A DNA stretch of 64,000 nt from Cordylochernes scorpioides (taxonomy: Eukaryota > Arthropoda > Arachnida > Pseudoscorpiones > Chernetidae): the NCBI GenBank assembly GCA_030710605.1, contig CP092886.1, positions 51,576,390 through 51,640,389 of the forward strand, in the 5' to 3' direction. Positions 22,861-35,205 of this stretch are shown in pieces. Within the stretch, counting starts at the first letter, position 1, and each line of letters opens with the position of its first letter. The notes beneath the pieces are model-generated. The model was not told the DNA's origin, made no database searches, and saw only the letters and a program-made list of their open reading frames with translations. Position numbers and translations under genes: made by a program.

Positions 22861-24790
22861 TAATAAATCTCTTGAGAGATGGTAGTAATCTTCATATTTA
22901 GCGTATAGTTATTATTTATTCTGAGAGATGGTAGTAAGCTTCGTATATTTTAGCCTTTAGTTACTAGATCTTCTGAGAGATCGTAGTGATTTTCGTATAT
23001 ATAGAGTTTAGTTATTGGCTCGTCTGTCAGATGTTAGTATTCTTCGTATTTGGCGTTTAGTTATTAGTTATTCTGAAAGATGGTAGTGAGCTTCGAATAT
23101 TTAGTGTTTAGTTAAATGGTTCGCTTGTGAGATCGTAGTATACCTTGTATTTAGCGTTTAGTTGTTAGTTATTCTGAGAGATGGTAGTGAACTTCGAATA
23201 TTTAGTGTTTAGTTAAATGGTTCGCCTGTGAGATCGTAGTATTCCTTGTATTTAGCGTTTAGTTATTAGTTATTCTGAGAGATGGTAGTGAACTTCGAAT
23301 ATTTAGTGTTTAGTTAAATGGTTCGCCTGTGAGATCGTAGTATTCCTTGTATTTAGCGTTTAGTTGTTAGTTATTCTGAGAGATGGTAGTGAACTTCGAA
23401 TATTTAGTGTTTAGTTAAATGGTTCGCCTGTGAGATCGTAGTATTCCTTGTTTTTGGCGTTTAGTTATTAGTTATTCTGAGAGATGGTAGTGAGCTTCGA
23501 ATATTTAGTGTTTAGTTAAATGGTTCGCTTGTGAGATCGTAGTATTCCTTGTATTTAGCGTTTAGTTATTAGTTAATCTGACAGATGGTAGTGAATTTCG
23601 AATATTTAGTGTTTAGTTAAATGGTTCGCTTGTGAGATCGTAGTATTCCTTGTATTTAGCGTTTAGTTGTTAGTTATTCTGAGAGATGGTAGTGAGCTTC
23701 GAATATTTAGTGTTTAGTTAAATGGTTCGCTTGTGAGATCGTAGTATTCCTTGTATTTAGCGTTTAGTTGTTAGTTATTCTGAGAGATGGTAGTGAACTT
23801 CGAATATTTAGTGTTTAGTTAAATGGTTCGCTTGTGAGATCGTAGTATTCCTTGTATTTAGCGATTAGTTATTAGTTAATCTGACAGATGGTAGTGAGTT
23901 TCGAATATTTAGTGTTTAGTTAAATGGTTCGCTTGTGAGATCGTAGTATTCCTTGTATTTAGCGTTTAGTTGTTAGTTATTCTGACAGATGGTAGTGAGC
24001 TTCAAATATTTAGTGTTTAGTTAAATGGTTCGCTTGTGAGATCGTAGTATTCCTTGTATTTAGCGTTTAGTTGTTAGTTATTCTGAGAGATGGTAGTGAG
24101 CTTCAAATATTTAGTGTTTAGTTAAATGGTTCGCTTGTGAGATCGTAGTATTCCTTGTATTTAGCGTTTAGTTGTTAGTTATTCTGAGAGATGGTAGTGA
24201 ACTTCGAATATTTAGTGTTTAGTTAAATGGTTCGCTTGTGAGATCGTAGTATTCCTTGTATTTAGCGTTTAGTTGTTAGTTATTCTGAGAGATGGTAGTG
24301 AGCTTCAAATATTTAGTGTTTAGTTAAATGGTTCGCTTGTGAGATCGTAGTATTCCTTGTATTTAGCGTTTAGTTATTAGTTATTCTGAGAGATGGTAGT
24401 GAACTTCGAATATTTAGTGTTTAGTTAAACGGTTCGCTTGTGAGATTGTAGTATTCCTTGTATTTGGCGTTTAGTTATTAGCTATTCTGAGAGATGGTAG
24501 TGCGCTTCGAATATTTAGCGTTTAGTTAATGGTTGACCTGTGAAATCGTAGTATTCTCTGTATTCAGCGTTTAGTTATTAATTATTCTGATAGATGGTAG
24601 TGAGCTTCGTATATTTTTTTGCGTTTAGTTACTAGTTCCTCAAAGACATCGTATTGATATTCGTATATTTAGCGTTTATTTAATGGCTGTTATATGGCGT
24701 CTGTTATATGGTAATCATCTTCGTATTTAGCGTTTGGTTAATGATTCTTCTGAGAAATGGCTGTATTCCTCTCATTAACTTTATTTAATG
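22861..24790. repeat. 101-bp satellite, about 19 units, built of two half-repeats
   Basis: The unit joins TTAGTTATTCTGAGAGATGG-type and TTAGTTAAATGGTTCGCTTG-type halves of about 50 bp that still resemble each other. The period is 101 bp (for example 23161 to 23262). Both ends of the array (22861-23040, 24480-24790) are more divergent and show the halves as separate monomers. Confidence 0.95.
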
Positions 24791-24889
24791 GTTCTTTTTT
24801 AGAGAGAAACGATAAGGTACTTGAATTATAGATTAAAATAAAATTATAATTGAATTAAATAAATTTAAATATATTTGCGGAGGTTCTTT

Positions 24890-25000
24890 ATTCAAAAATT
24901 GGGAGACAAGCTTTCGCGCGGTCGCGCTTCATCCGGCCACTGGCTCCGCAGAGGCGTGCAACATACATATAATAGAGATTCACAGAAATAAATTTTCAAA
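24890..25000 (-). mobile_element. solo PLE-type end with hammerhead-like core
   Basis: The minus strand has CGGATGA (24935-24929), a strong GCGCG/CGCGC stem, then GAAA (24915-24912) and GCTTG, the layout seen in the other PLE-like ends here. No coding sequence is attached. Confidence 0.45.
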
Positions 25001-26125
25001 AAATAAAATATAAAAATAGTTTCCAGTTGTAGAGGGTTAAGGGGACAGTTTCAATGGGGTGGGATTATCTGCGTTAGGACGGTAAAGTATTAATCCTAGA
25101 GCTGTAGATTTTAGTTCTATTGTAAGCTGGCAGTATTTCCTTTAATCGTGAGTTGAATTTGTTACCTACCAATATTTTCACAACCTGATAAACTCTATTT
25201 TCATAGATATTCACAAACACACTCATTTCTATAAGGCACATTAAATGTCAATCACGATTTTTTAAACCGAAATTGATTAATATTTAAAGATTTTAGCTCA
25301 TCAATGATTATGTCTACTACGCCGCTAGCCTTAAGGATAATTTGGCATATTGAACAGAATTGTGGAGGAAAGTATTCTTTGAATCTAACATTATAGCGAT
25401 TCTAAATGGAGAGAAGCATTTTTATGAATTACTATTATATATTATCCGTGTTATTTAATCTCTCCTTATATAACCATATATATATATATATATAATTGTT
25501 TGAATCTCTATCACTCTATCTCTCTATCATATTAACCCACAATTTATATTCATACAAATTTCGCTACATATATAATATAAATTTGTGTGTGTGTGATGTG
25601 AATTTTCTCTTTAATCCCTTATATATTAAATTATTGCGAAATCGCCTAATTATAATCAAAACCTAGAGCGCTTTGCTATGCCAAAGAGCACCAGAGACGT
25701 CGAGAAAGCCAAAGAGAGCGAGGATAGAGAGAAACACCAGAAGAAACAGTTGGCTTGGAAGCCTAATTAATTGTTTGGCCTCTGTAGTAAAAACAGAGTC
25801 TAATTACTGTGTGCAGACCAAATTGGGCGCTGGAGAACAACTGCGGACAGCGCGAACAAATAGCAGACGAAGCCAAATTAAAATTTTTTAAATGTTGTGA
25901 AGCGACTGAAATTACTAGGGACGACATGATGACTTAGCTTTATATATATGTATATTATAAATGAAATAAGAGATTTCTGTAGTATTTTGATTGTTATTTT
26001 TATAGAATTATTATCTGTTGCTTGATTTTGTTATGCAGTCATCGAAAAGATTATAAATATAAAAATAGTTTTGATCAGTAATTTAATTGAACTAAAGGAA
26101 TATATAAAAAACATAGTTTAATTAA
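25001..26125. other. spacer with a small unassigned GC-rich patch
   Basis: 25673-25910 is clearly GC-richer than its surroundings and contains a 30-codon plus frame from ATG25678 (charged, MPKSTRDVEKAKESEDREKH) that stops at about 25770. I do not recognise it; it could be an exon piece or old transposon. The rest is AT-rich. Confidence 0.4.
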
Positions 26126-26129
26126 AATA

Positions 26130-26480
26130 CTGCCTGGCTTAAGGCAAATAGAACAAGGAAAAAAAAAAAATTTCAAAAAATATATACATAATATACAAAT
26201 ATTTGAGCCGGCCATCGGGAAACAACAACAATGAGTTTTTCTAGGACAATTAAAAATAATTTTATTGACATCTTATCAATACAAGCAAAGTGCACAGTCT
26301 GCACTATTCAAAAAAATATATAATATGGATTATATACACTATGTACAATGAATATGGCGCCTCTGCCAGCGCTGCAGAGTTTGGTGGAGAATCGCTAGTG
26401 GGTCTCCAGCGACAATGTTTTTTTGAGGGGAAGCGTGACCTCTGGCGGTCGATTCAACAGAGTATTTAAATATATAAAAT
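26130..26480 (+). mobile_element. family P upstream block, interrupted by another insertion
   Basis: GAGCCGGCCATCGGGAAAC at about 26205 and CTCTGGCGGTCGA near 26442 match contiguous sequence at 43806-43880 and 63713-63780. Here they are separated by about 180 bp that resembles the complement of 59395-59600. Confidence 0.65.
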
Positions 26481-26540
26481 ATAATTTCAAATAAAATAAT
26501 ATTTTAATATAACATGTATATAAGTAAAAATATAGAAAAT

Positions 26541-26665
26541 TGGTCAGATGTTGATATTAAAAACAAAAAGGCATATTCTTATTGCTCACCTGAGCATTTT
26601 AGATGGCAGAGCATCATCTAGTGAAAAAATTCAACAAAACGTTTAACTTGTTGTATGATATTTGT
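26541..26665 (-). mobile_element. family P repeat, decayed copy
   Basis: It carries GATGTTGATATTAAAAACA, a GGCATATTCT block and a damaged palindrome (GATGGCAGAGCATCATC). Confidence 0.6.
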
Positions 26666-27829
26666 AATTAGATGGGTAATAATTACGATTATAAATGTGA
26701 ATAGTGGCGCCAAAGGTGCTAATTAGTTGAAAGAGACTGAAACTGACCAAACTAACATCTAGTTGACATTTCTAAAAGTCCTTTTCATATCTCAAATTTT
26801 AAAGGCTTTGAATAAAGAAGCATTATGCTAATGTTCTATGTTTTAGTATTTTTATATCTTGACCTGCGAAAAATGAATTAGAGATAGATGAGAATCAAAT
26901 AACAAAATAATATTGTCGTCTAATAATCACTAATTATGATAAACAGTTAGGCCTAAATATGGTCCTTACATAAAGGCAAAATATTTATCTCTAATTTATC
27001 ATTGCACAAGACTTTAATTACTTATCAATAAATACCTAACAGGCTACCAATTTATAAATAACCCTCGTTTATATAAGAAATAACTGAAAATCAAAAATAT
27101 ATTCAGTATGTTTCGATATTTGAGATTCATTCAAAGTTACATCCATTGGCCATTAGAATGATAAGGTACTCATAGGTGAAATGCAAACCACCTTACTACG
27201 AACACTATATTGTTGAGAGAGTAAAAGTCGAGTTTGTTTTCTTAATTATTGGACTGAATTCCCTCCCAGAATGAGATACAAATGCTTCTCTATAGCAGGT
27301 AATTAACTTCAGGAAATGGAAAATATGATAGGATAATAAGAGAAAGATAATGTGTTCATTCAATATTTCATTTATTATGTTATTGTTTCAATATCTATTG
27401 TGTGTATATAGTTTTACTATATCAAAATAAATTACACGGAAGTTCAATTACAGATAAAAATGATGTCTATTATATATATTTGTTTTGTGGGTTTTCAATA
27501 TCAGATAAAATTGATCGTAAATTCAATTACACATAAAACTTAATTACCAATATTTGTTTATTACGTTAATATTTTGTGATCTTCTTGCCATTGCTACATG
27601 ATATATTAAACTGGAATATAAATTATTATGGCTACGGATTTAATATCATTATCTTTACTTCAAAATATAGCAAAATATTAATATTAGAGTTGCTATTTTA
27701 TGTTTTAACTGTAAAATATTTCCAAGAACTTAGAGCAAAAAAGAACATAACATTTAGTATAGTTGTTATATTTAATAAAGCCCTCTTAATATTTTTCTAA
27801 ATTGTATCAATCGTTAATATGAATGCTGT
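26666..27829. other. AT-rich spacer, no gene seen
   Basis: No coding signal was recognised; the 27576-27800 frame is low complexity. Confidence 0.5.
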
Positions 27830-28015
27830 TTATGAAAATTAAAAACTATTATAGACGCGTATGATTCTTTTTTTTTTAAATAAAACAATTTCTACTGTCC
27901 TTATGGTAATGTAAAACTTAGTAAAGGGCAGTAGAATATTTTTTATTTAAAAAAAACAATCATACGCGTCTATAATAGTTTCAAATATTCATAACAAATG
28001 GCGCGCTAATGCATC
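27830..28015. mobile_element. MITE-A, copy 3
   Basis: Both arms are present (ACTATTATAGACGCGTATGA ... TCATACGCGTCTATAATAGT). The right end reads AACAAATGGCGCGCTAATGC, the complement of the family start. The centre is shortened. Confidence 0.85.
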
Positions 28016-28610
28016 ATAATATAAATGTTGTTTATGTAAACTATCGTGATAGCTTCTAACCTCTTATATCGTGGATGTATATGTCAACCTAATGGACAAT
28101 TTCAATGTGGCCACGCATGGTTGGCTTATGGCAAACAATGCTGTGATCTAATGTCAGTCATTATGTACTTGGTGGAAGGCAAAGTTCTCTCATCCAAAAT
28201 TGCTACTTGAAACAGATGAGAACAATGGACTCAATCTATCTATAACTTCACAAACCATTTGATGAATTCTGATACCAAAGATGAATTTTGATAAAGGTTT
28301 TCAAACCATTACTGAATTTTTTACACAATTGAGTTATACAGAGAGGAACATTTATTTTTATAATACCACTTCTCTCTGTGTTCATATTTATCCCATATAT
28401 TGCTATTAAATATCTACAAATATATTGTTATAGCTGTTATTACATTGGTACTACAAAACTAGAAGATATGGAGATCTAATCTTTTAAGGATTTACCTCTT
28501 TTTTAACTTAAAATAGTTTCGAACAATGATATGCTACTCTGAAATTGAAAAAAAGGAGAATATTCACCTAAGCGTAATTCCTCATTATAAATATATAAAT
28601 ATGAGAAAAT
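28016..28610. other. spacer, no gene seen
   Basis: 28060-28330 is somewhat less AT-rich but shows no protein family or RNA gene. Confidence 0.5.
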
Positions 28611-28611
28611 A

Positions 28612-28825
28612 ATAAAAAAGGTCAGGTGATTGTTATTAAAATAAAAAAGGCATATTCTGACCACCTTCACATGTACATTTAGATGGCAGAACGCCATCTA
28701 GTGGAACAGAAACTAAACATTGATTTAACCTGTTCCCTGATATTTGTTCAACCCATTTTCTTGATGAATCAAGAAAATTCAACCACGAACGCATTTCGGG
28801 CTGATGGCACTCGTCAGCGTATATA
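28612..28825 (-). mobile_element. family P repeat, copy with best hammerhead-like core
   Basis: It contains GATGGCAGAACGCCATC at 28683-28699 and the CACGAACGCATTTCGGGC block. On the minus strand, CTGACGA (28817-28811), a stem-loop and GAAA (28797-28794) appear in the expected order. Confidence 0.7.
28794..28817 (-). ncRNA. hammerhead ribozyme-like core (candidate)
   Basis: CTGACGA matches the catalytic consensus CUGANGA exactly. It is followed by a 13-nt stem-loop with one mismatched pair (GTGC CATCA GCCC) and GAAA. Hammerhead motifs are established parts of many PLEs. Stems I and III and the cleavage triplet were not resolved by eye. Confidence 0.5.
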
Positions 28826-28879
28826 TATATACAAAACCTGTGTTCGTATTTTTATACTCAAAGTAAGGCAAGGGCAAAT

Positions 28880-30213
28880 AACACTGGTCAACAAGATTTT
28901 TGCACAAGAGAACCTGTTTATGTTTCTAGTGTAGCTTTTCATGCTGAACTCAAAAATCTAATCAGAAATTTCCCATCACGTATGGTTTTTGCGTGACGGT
29001 CTTTTTTTAGTATTGGGATAAATACACTAAAAATTGCAAACAATGTCACGTAACTGGTTTATCAAAAAATATTTTTCTTTGTCCACAAAGAAATAGCATC
29101 TTATCTACATGTCCTGAATCCAAATATACCATAGGTTTTTTTCTATTACACAATATTTCTGAGATACACCTACTTGAATTTGGAAATATTGTTAATATAT
29201 AGGCACATATGAACGAAACATATTTATTATTGAAAAGCAGTGACAGTGGATTTTATACTATACTTTGCTTGTGGTAGATCCCTCTTGAGTGCCCAGCAGT
29301 CGTCGGCAAGCATAGCGGGACTCCATTTACCTTGGTACCGCTTCTCCATGCTTGATATGGCTTGATGAAACCTCTCACCATGCTCATCGCTAACTGCGCC
29401 AAGATTGTCTGGAAAGAAATCTAGATGTGAATGCAGGAAATGGATCTTGAGGGACATGTTACATCCCAGTGCCTTGTAGGAAAGCAACAGATCATTAACT
29501 ATGTCTCGGTAATTTTCAACCTTGACACTTCCTAAGAAGTTTTTGCAAACATTTCTAAAGGAATTCCATGCTGCTGCTTCAACTTCATTCAAACTATTTT
29601 GAAAATTTCCATCCTGCTGCAATTCTCGAATCTGAGGTCCAACGAAAATGCCTTCTTTAATCTTCGCTTCACTTATACTAGAAATTTTTGTTTTAGGTAG
29701 GCAAATCCACTGGCATATTTCGATCCATTGCCTTGTCAAAGTTCTTCATTAATCCCAGTTTAATATGTAATGGTGGTAAGTAAATATTTTCTGAATCGAT
29801 CAGGGGTAGATTTGCAATATTTTTATATCCTGGAGTAAAGATTTTACGGTTTTGCCAGATATTTTTAATGTAATGCCTTTCCCTATCTCTGCTATCCCAC
29901 TCACACAGAAAACAACAAAATTTTGTATATCCAAGCTGTAATCCACGCAAGAGAGCAACGACTTTCAAATCGCTGCATATTTTCCAACCGTATCTTTCAT
30001 ATTCTATCTTTTTCAAAAGCAGTTTCATGTTTTCGCAAGTCTCTTTCATGTTGGATGCATGTATTTATCCCAATACTAAAAAAAGACCGTCACGCAAAAA
30101 CCATACGTGATGGGAAATTTCTGATTAGATTTTTGAGTTCAGCATGAAAAGATACACTAGAAACACCATCAGGATCTCTTGTGCAAAAAAAGGTTTTTTT
30201 TGTAGACCTGTGT
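28880..30213 (-). mobile_element. element D: about 150-bp TIRs around an uncharacterised ORF
   Basis: The left arm 28880-29025 and right arm 30061-30213 are near-identical inverted copies (TTGCACAAGAG, TTTCTAGTGTA, CATGCTGAACTCAAAAATCT, TTTCCCATCACGTATGGTTT, TAGTATTGGGATAAATAC). The termini are close to ACACTGGTC / ACACAGGTC. The target-site duplication could not be fixed. The single ORF fills the space between the arms. Confidence 0.82.
29227..30049 (-). pseudogene. element D protein, frameshifted, family of unknown function
   Basis: Two overlapping minus frames (30049-29693 and 29739-29227) together make about 270 residues; one indel near 29700-29735 separates them. Conserved-looking features are CSDLKVVALL, then a cysteine motif CFLCEWDSRDRERHY, PPLHIKLGLMKNF, EAAAWNSF, FLHSHLDFFPDNLGAV and DEHGERFH followed by KRYQGKW. 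I recognise this as a protein family recurring as uncharacterised proteins in many invertebrate genomes. A D...CxxC...H...E order is reminiscent of RNase H-fold DDE transposases with a C/H insertion, but that assignment is inference. Being flanked by long TIRs supports a transposase or a passenger of one. The N terminus may be missing, since the frame begins at the inner edge of the right arm. Confidence 0.7.
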
Positions 30214-30985
30214 AATCGGTTCATTTTGCGCCCGAACTTATTCTTTCACGCACTTGTTTCTTTTTCTCTCATTCTTATCAATGTACGCATTATTTTCATT
30301 ATAAAATAGCCCAAATATTTATTTTATCGAATTTTTCATACGTTTCAAGCTTACAAAGCAATAGCTTATGCAGGTATTTTTAAATAATTAAGGAGCTTGA
30401 TCTTTGGTCTTATGAACCGTCGATTTTCTACAAGGATCTTGGAATAACCCTTTCTAAAATAATTGCTTTAATGGGCTTCGATTTTACTTAGGTCCAAGCC
30501 TATATACCAGTAACTATAATCAGTACTATATTCTAGCAACTCACCATTTTATCTTAACCTGTACTTTCTGTACTTTGAGAAAGGTAAAATGTAGAGAATG
30601 TTTAAAATGGTAGAGGGATTTAAAAAGTGAAAAATTTCTGATCGTATATATTTATTTTACAAATGAATTTAAAAATTTCCCAAATTCATCCCTAATCTTA
30701 TTATGACTTTTAAAAAGTATTATCATTGTTCTGATTATAAATACGTTTATAATTTAATGCTTTAATTTATTTTTCTTCAGTTCCCTATTTATGACCCTCA
30801 GCTGCCGAAGCCTCAACTTATTTTTATTTCTTCAAATTAATCTTTTTGACAGAATAAATATATTTATTCTACCTTTTCAATCATATTTAATTTTATCTTA
30901 CTCATAATAAAAAAACCTTCGAAAATCTTTGTCGATCCTTTTGTCGATATATAAAAGGTTTTTATAGTTGTTTTAGTTTGATTGC
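30214..30985. other. AT-rich spacer, no gene seen
   Basis: No coding signal or repeat family was recognised. Confidence 0.5.
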
Positions 30986-30987
30986 TT

Positions 30988-31215
30988 AGAGATTGCTATT
31001 GGAAAATATAACTATTTTGGCGCGTATGATTCGTTTTTAATAAGTTAATTTTCTACTGCCCTTATACTGCAACTATATAAATAACGTGATTCTCTCTTAT
31101 CATTTTTATCATTGTAGTACGGGAAGTATAAATTTATTTATTTAAGAAGAAACTACCATCAAAAATGGTTCTAATTTCCAATAACAGATGGCACGATAAT
31201 ACATCATGTTTATAT
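30988..31215. mobile_element. MITE-A, divergent copy 4
   Basis: GGCGCGTATGATTCG, TTTTCTACTGCCCTTAT and a right end AATAACAGATGGCACGATAA match the family; the right arm is heavily mutated. Confidence 0.7.
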
Positions 31216-31528
31216 ATTGCTATAATGATAAATTTTCTAATACAATATGAATTTTATTTTATATATATATATCAGTAATATTTTACAAATTGACGTTATA
31301 TATATTTATATTTTTTGAAAATAGATCTATCCATAAATAAATCTTTAATTAAAAAGGCATAGTAAAATAAATGATATTTTGATTCAATATATTCCTTTTT
31401 AATTAAAGATATATGTATTTAAAAAATATGCATATATTGGATTTATAATGAATTTATTGTTCCAATATATGCATCTTTTTAAAAATATATTTTAATTATG
31501 GATTGCTCAATCTTAAAATATATATACA

Positions 31529-31565
<37 letters not shown>

Positions 31566-32980
31566 GATAAAATAATTATCTGCGCTTATTTTTCATATTA
31601 TATATAAGGAACATTTCTACAAATTTCTAAATGGAAATGGACTGAGAGATTGAAATAAGAAAGGATTGTTTCAACATTTGTAAATTAGTTCAATGAGGAT
31701 AATACTAAACCTTCAAACACGATGAATATTGAAGGCTCACCAAACTGTCTCGAATATGTCTTTCTTTGATTAGAGTAATTGTTTTAATCCTTCTTCTTCT
31801 ATTATAAATATTTTATCAAAACTCATTCAGAATAAATTTAATTCTTTTTAAACATTTGGTATCGTTATATATGTTTAACACATTGGATTCCTTAAAAAGA
31901 GTGTTGGTTTCTGTCTCAGGTGGACAATAATAATGGAAGGACGGAGGACACATGGCGCACAATCTTGTTAAAATATATCATTTATGTACGAAGATTTGAA
32001 ATTGCGACGAATTGTTATATTGGTAATCTCAAATATTAATATCCCCCAAATAGTTGTTGACAATGTTTTGAGCAACATTCAAAATGTCAATGTCAACATA
32101 ATATAAAACTTTATTCTTTCACTAATATTCGCCGTCTGAGACTGGGACATTGAGCTCTTGTTAATTGCCGCTGCTTTAGGTAATACGCTGGCCACAGTTT
32201 GAGTTCTTTTTATCTTATATTCTGTTTAAATAAGAGAAATACTAGATTTGAAAATTGTAAAAACAGAGAACTTCATTCATAAGATTTAGGAGTAGATTGC
32301 AGCATTTCTGTTTTGAAAACAAAATCACCTTGAGCTATAGAAATATCCTATCAGAAAATTCCGTTAGGAGTGTAGCAATTTAAATATTTAAGTAGGGTAG
32401 AAATTGCTCTCTATTTACCTACTCAGAATACTTTATTTAAAGCATCACTCAGATCCTAATGGAATCTACTTAATGCTTGCATTAGAATCAATAAGTGCCA
32501 TTTGAATATCTCAATAATAGCATTAGGAAAATATCGAAGTATGCAATTTTGTTCGGTAAGAATCGCAATCAATACCTAATTTCATAATTAATTCAAAATG
32601 TATTCATAAATATTGAAAATGATGATACAAGATATATTTAGCCAGGCATTTATGGTAACAATATATTGATTGAAAATAAATATATTAAAATATAAATAGA
32701 TAGAGGACAAATGGTTCCGGGAAAAACGTAATTTTATATTTTAAAAAAGAATGTTTTTACAAAAGGCTCTGTTAAAAATGTCCTAAAAGGAAGTAATAAT
32801 CCGTCCAACCACCACCATTAAATGAAGATATTTGTATGGACAAAAATAGAAGCGGGGCAAACGTTATTCATGAATTCTGATTGGAAGTCTGAATTTGATG
32901 CACTTTAATTTTCAACAGGATTGATCAAATGTCATGTTCAGGCTTCTAGGCAGTTTTGTAATTATCACACAAGGTTTTTT
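31216..32980. other. AT-rich spacer with PLE-end-like hairpins at 31340-31500
   Basis: 31421-31480 (TGCATATATTGGA ... TCCAATATATGCA) resembles the outer end of the PLE derivative at 52.8 kb. 31342-31410 is a second AT-rich hairpin. No gene was recognised. Confidence 0.5.
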
Positions 32981-33255
32981 ATCCATGGAAGCAATGGTCG
33001 CCTCTCCCGTCAAAATTAACGTCAGAAACTGACGCCATCTATTGACCGTCGCCTGACGAGGGCCATTAGCCAGAAACCAAGGTCTCTAGGTGGACGCTTA
33101 TCAGTTTGCCAAAGTTGGTGTTGTGGCTTTGTCACCGACCCGATGCCGCTAGTTGCGGCGACGGTCAATAGATGGCGTCAGATTCTGACGTTAATTTTGA
33201 CGGGAGAGGCGACCATTGCTTCCATGGATTAATTTCCTCCCGGCAAATTTTCCAT
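32981..33255. mobile_element. long-TIR MITE flanked by a 12-bp direct repeat
   Basis: Arms of about 75 bp (ATCCATGGAAGCAATGGTCG inward to GACGCCATCTATTGACCGTC) are inverted at 33160-33239. CAAGGTTTTTT occurs on both sides (32970 and 33256), likely a target-site duplication. A degenerate relative lies at 36265-36412 and a fragment at 58225-58290. Confidence 0.82.
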
Positions 33256-34079
33256 CAAGGTTTTTTTAAATATCAGAGTGAGTATAGGAAAAGCTTTTAT
33301 TAAAATATATATCCCATGAATATGTTTACATATTTATAAATACTGAATACATTTATTGATCAAAACATTAATGCCAATCGACCTAGTGATTGTTGCTCCA
33401 ACTAGGGTAGGCAATACAGAAGCAAACGGCGAGGTGACAAATATTTAATAGGTTGTCATAGATATTTGGGACTCGAGATATTCATGTATAAGTATTTCCA
33501 TTTTACGTATATTTGTGAGTCAGAAGTCGAAGGCGATTGGGAAATCAAATGGGATTACTTAAATGTTGGCTCAAGTTAGTTTAGAACGATTCTCACCTTA
33601 TATTTACATAGCAAGAAGATACTAGGAGAGAACACATAGGACAAAGAGCTATGAAGATGTCGCGAAGTAAAATGACAATTTAAAAATTAGAATTAGGAGC
33701 ATATAGTTAAATTTAAATAAGATGAAGTAGAAAACGACCTTAAACGTAGCTTTGTGTAAATGGCATATAATATTATCCTGAAATAGTCTTTGTATATATG
33801 TGTTCATATAAGACGTCCGTTAAATATATAGAACAGACTGAATAATATTAGGCCAATCGTGTGATATATTAAATGTAAAGTAGAAATTAAAGTAAGCAAT
33901 TAAAAATAATGACCATTCATTGAATAGCTTTATTGCGTAGAAAATGAATAACGTTTTTAAAATGTTTTCTTTAAGTTTTTCTACGACATGGATTAGATAT
34001 AAAAAATAACTATCAAAGCAATATATTAGACCATTTCCCTTTTATAATTACCTTCAGGTAATGGATGTGTTTATGTGTG
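33256..34079. other. AT-rich spacer, no gene seen
   Basis: No coding signal or repeat family was recognised. Confidence 0.5.
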
Positions 34080-35205
34080 TAAATATATAAAATATGGCCA
34101 TGCAAAATCTATAATAAAATATTGCTTGGCAAGATTAGGCCAATCCCATTATTCATGTATATGCCAATATATTATAAAGCCATGCGATATCTATAAGGAT
34201 TATTTTCCAAACAATGTTAAATCATCAGTGATATATATGTGCGTCAATATATTATAAAACTATGCTATATATATATAAATCTGGCGGAGATGTAGCCAAT
34301 CCCGTTGTACTAGCGGGTATATCAATATATTTTAAAAACATGCAATAACTATAAGAGTCATTGCTGTGAAAGATTGCGATTCCGCGATATATGTATGCAT
34401 TAATATATTATGAAACTCTGCAATATCTATAACCTTAACTTGATTGGCAAGAAATGGCCTGCCTCGTATTTCATGCACTGGCTTATTTATCAGTAACCTA
34501 TGCAATATCTATAATGAAACCTATCTAGCGAAGATTAAGCCAATCCTGTGGTACTCGTGAGTATATTAATATATTGTAAAAATATGCAATATCTATAAGG
34601 AAACCTATCTGGTGAAAATTAAACCAATCCTGTGGTACTCGTGGGTATATCAATATATTGTAAAACTATGCAATATCTATAAGGAAACCTATCTGGTGAA
34701 AATTAAACCAATCCTGTGGTACTCGTGGGTATATCAATATATTGTAAAACTATGCAATATCTATAAGGAAACCTATCTGGTGAAAATTAAACCAATCCTG
34801 TGATACTTGTGGGTATATCAATATATTATAAAGCCATGCAATATCTATAAGGAAACCTATCTGGTGAAAATTAAACCAATCCTGTGGTACTTGTGGGTAT
34901 ATCAATATATTGTAAAGCCATGCAATATCTATAAGGAAACCTATCTGGCGAAGATTAAGCCAATCCTGTGGTACTCGTGGGTATATCAATATATTGTAAA
35001 ACTATGCAATATCTATAAGGAAACCTATCTGGTGAAAATTAAACCAATCCTGTGATACTTGTGGGTATATCAATATATTATAAAGCCATGCAATATCTAT
35101 AAGGAAACCTATCTGGCGAAGATTAAGCCAATCCTGTGGTACTCGTGGGTATATCAATATATTGTAAAACTATGCAATATCTATAATGAAACCTGGCTGT
35201 GGCCA
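34080..35205. repeat. 84-bp satellite, about 13 units
   Basis: The unit runs TATCTATAAGGAAACCTATC ... TATCAATATATTGTAAAACTATGCAA. Copies are nearly identical from 34560 to 35190 and decay leftward. Because 84 is divisible by three, the array gives long repetitive frames on both strands (34612-35055); these are not genes. Confidence 0.95.

Noticed and set aside
25673-25891. 72-codon Arg-rich ORF as a gene
   Set aside because: No family similarity recognised; overlapping frames are equally open; kept only as an unassigned GC-rich patch.
29923-30147. Plus-strand ORF of 74 codons
   Set aside because: It overlaps the conserved minus-strand frame of element D and the right TIR; a shadow.
34612-35055. 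Repetitive ORFs reading KIKPILWYSWVYQYI
   Set aside because: They come from the 84-bp satellite (84 = 28 codons) and are mirrored by an open frame on the other strand.
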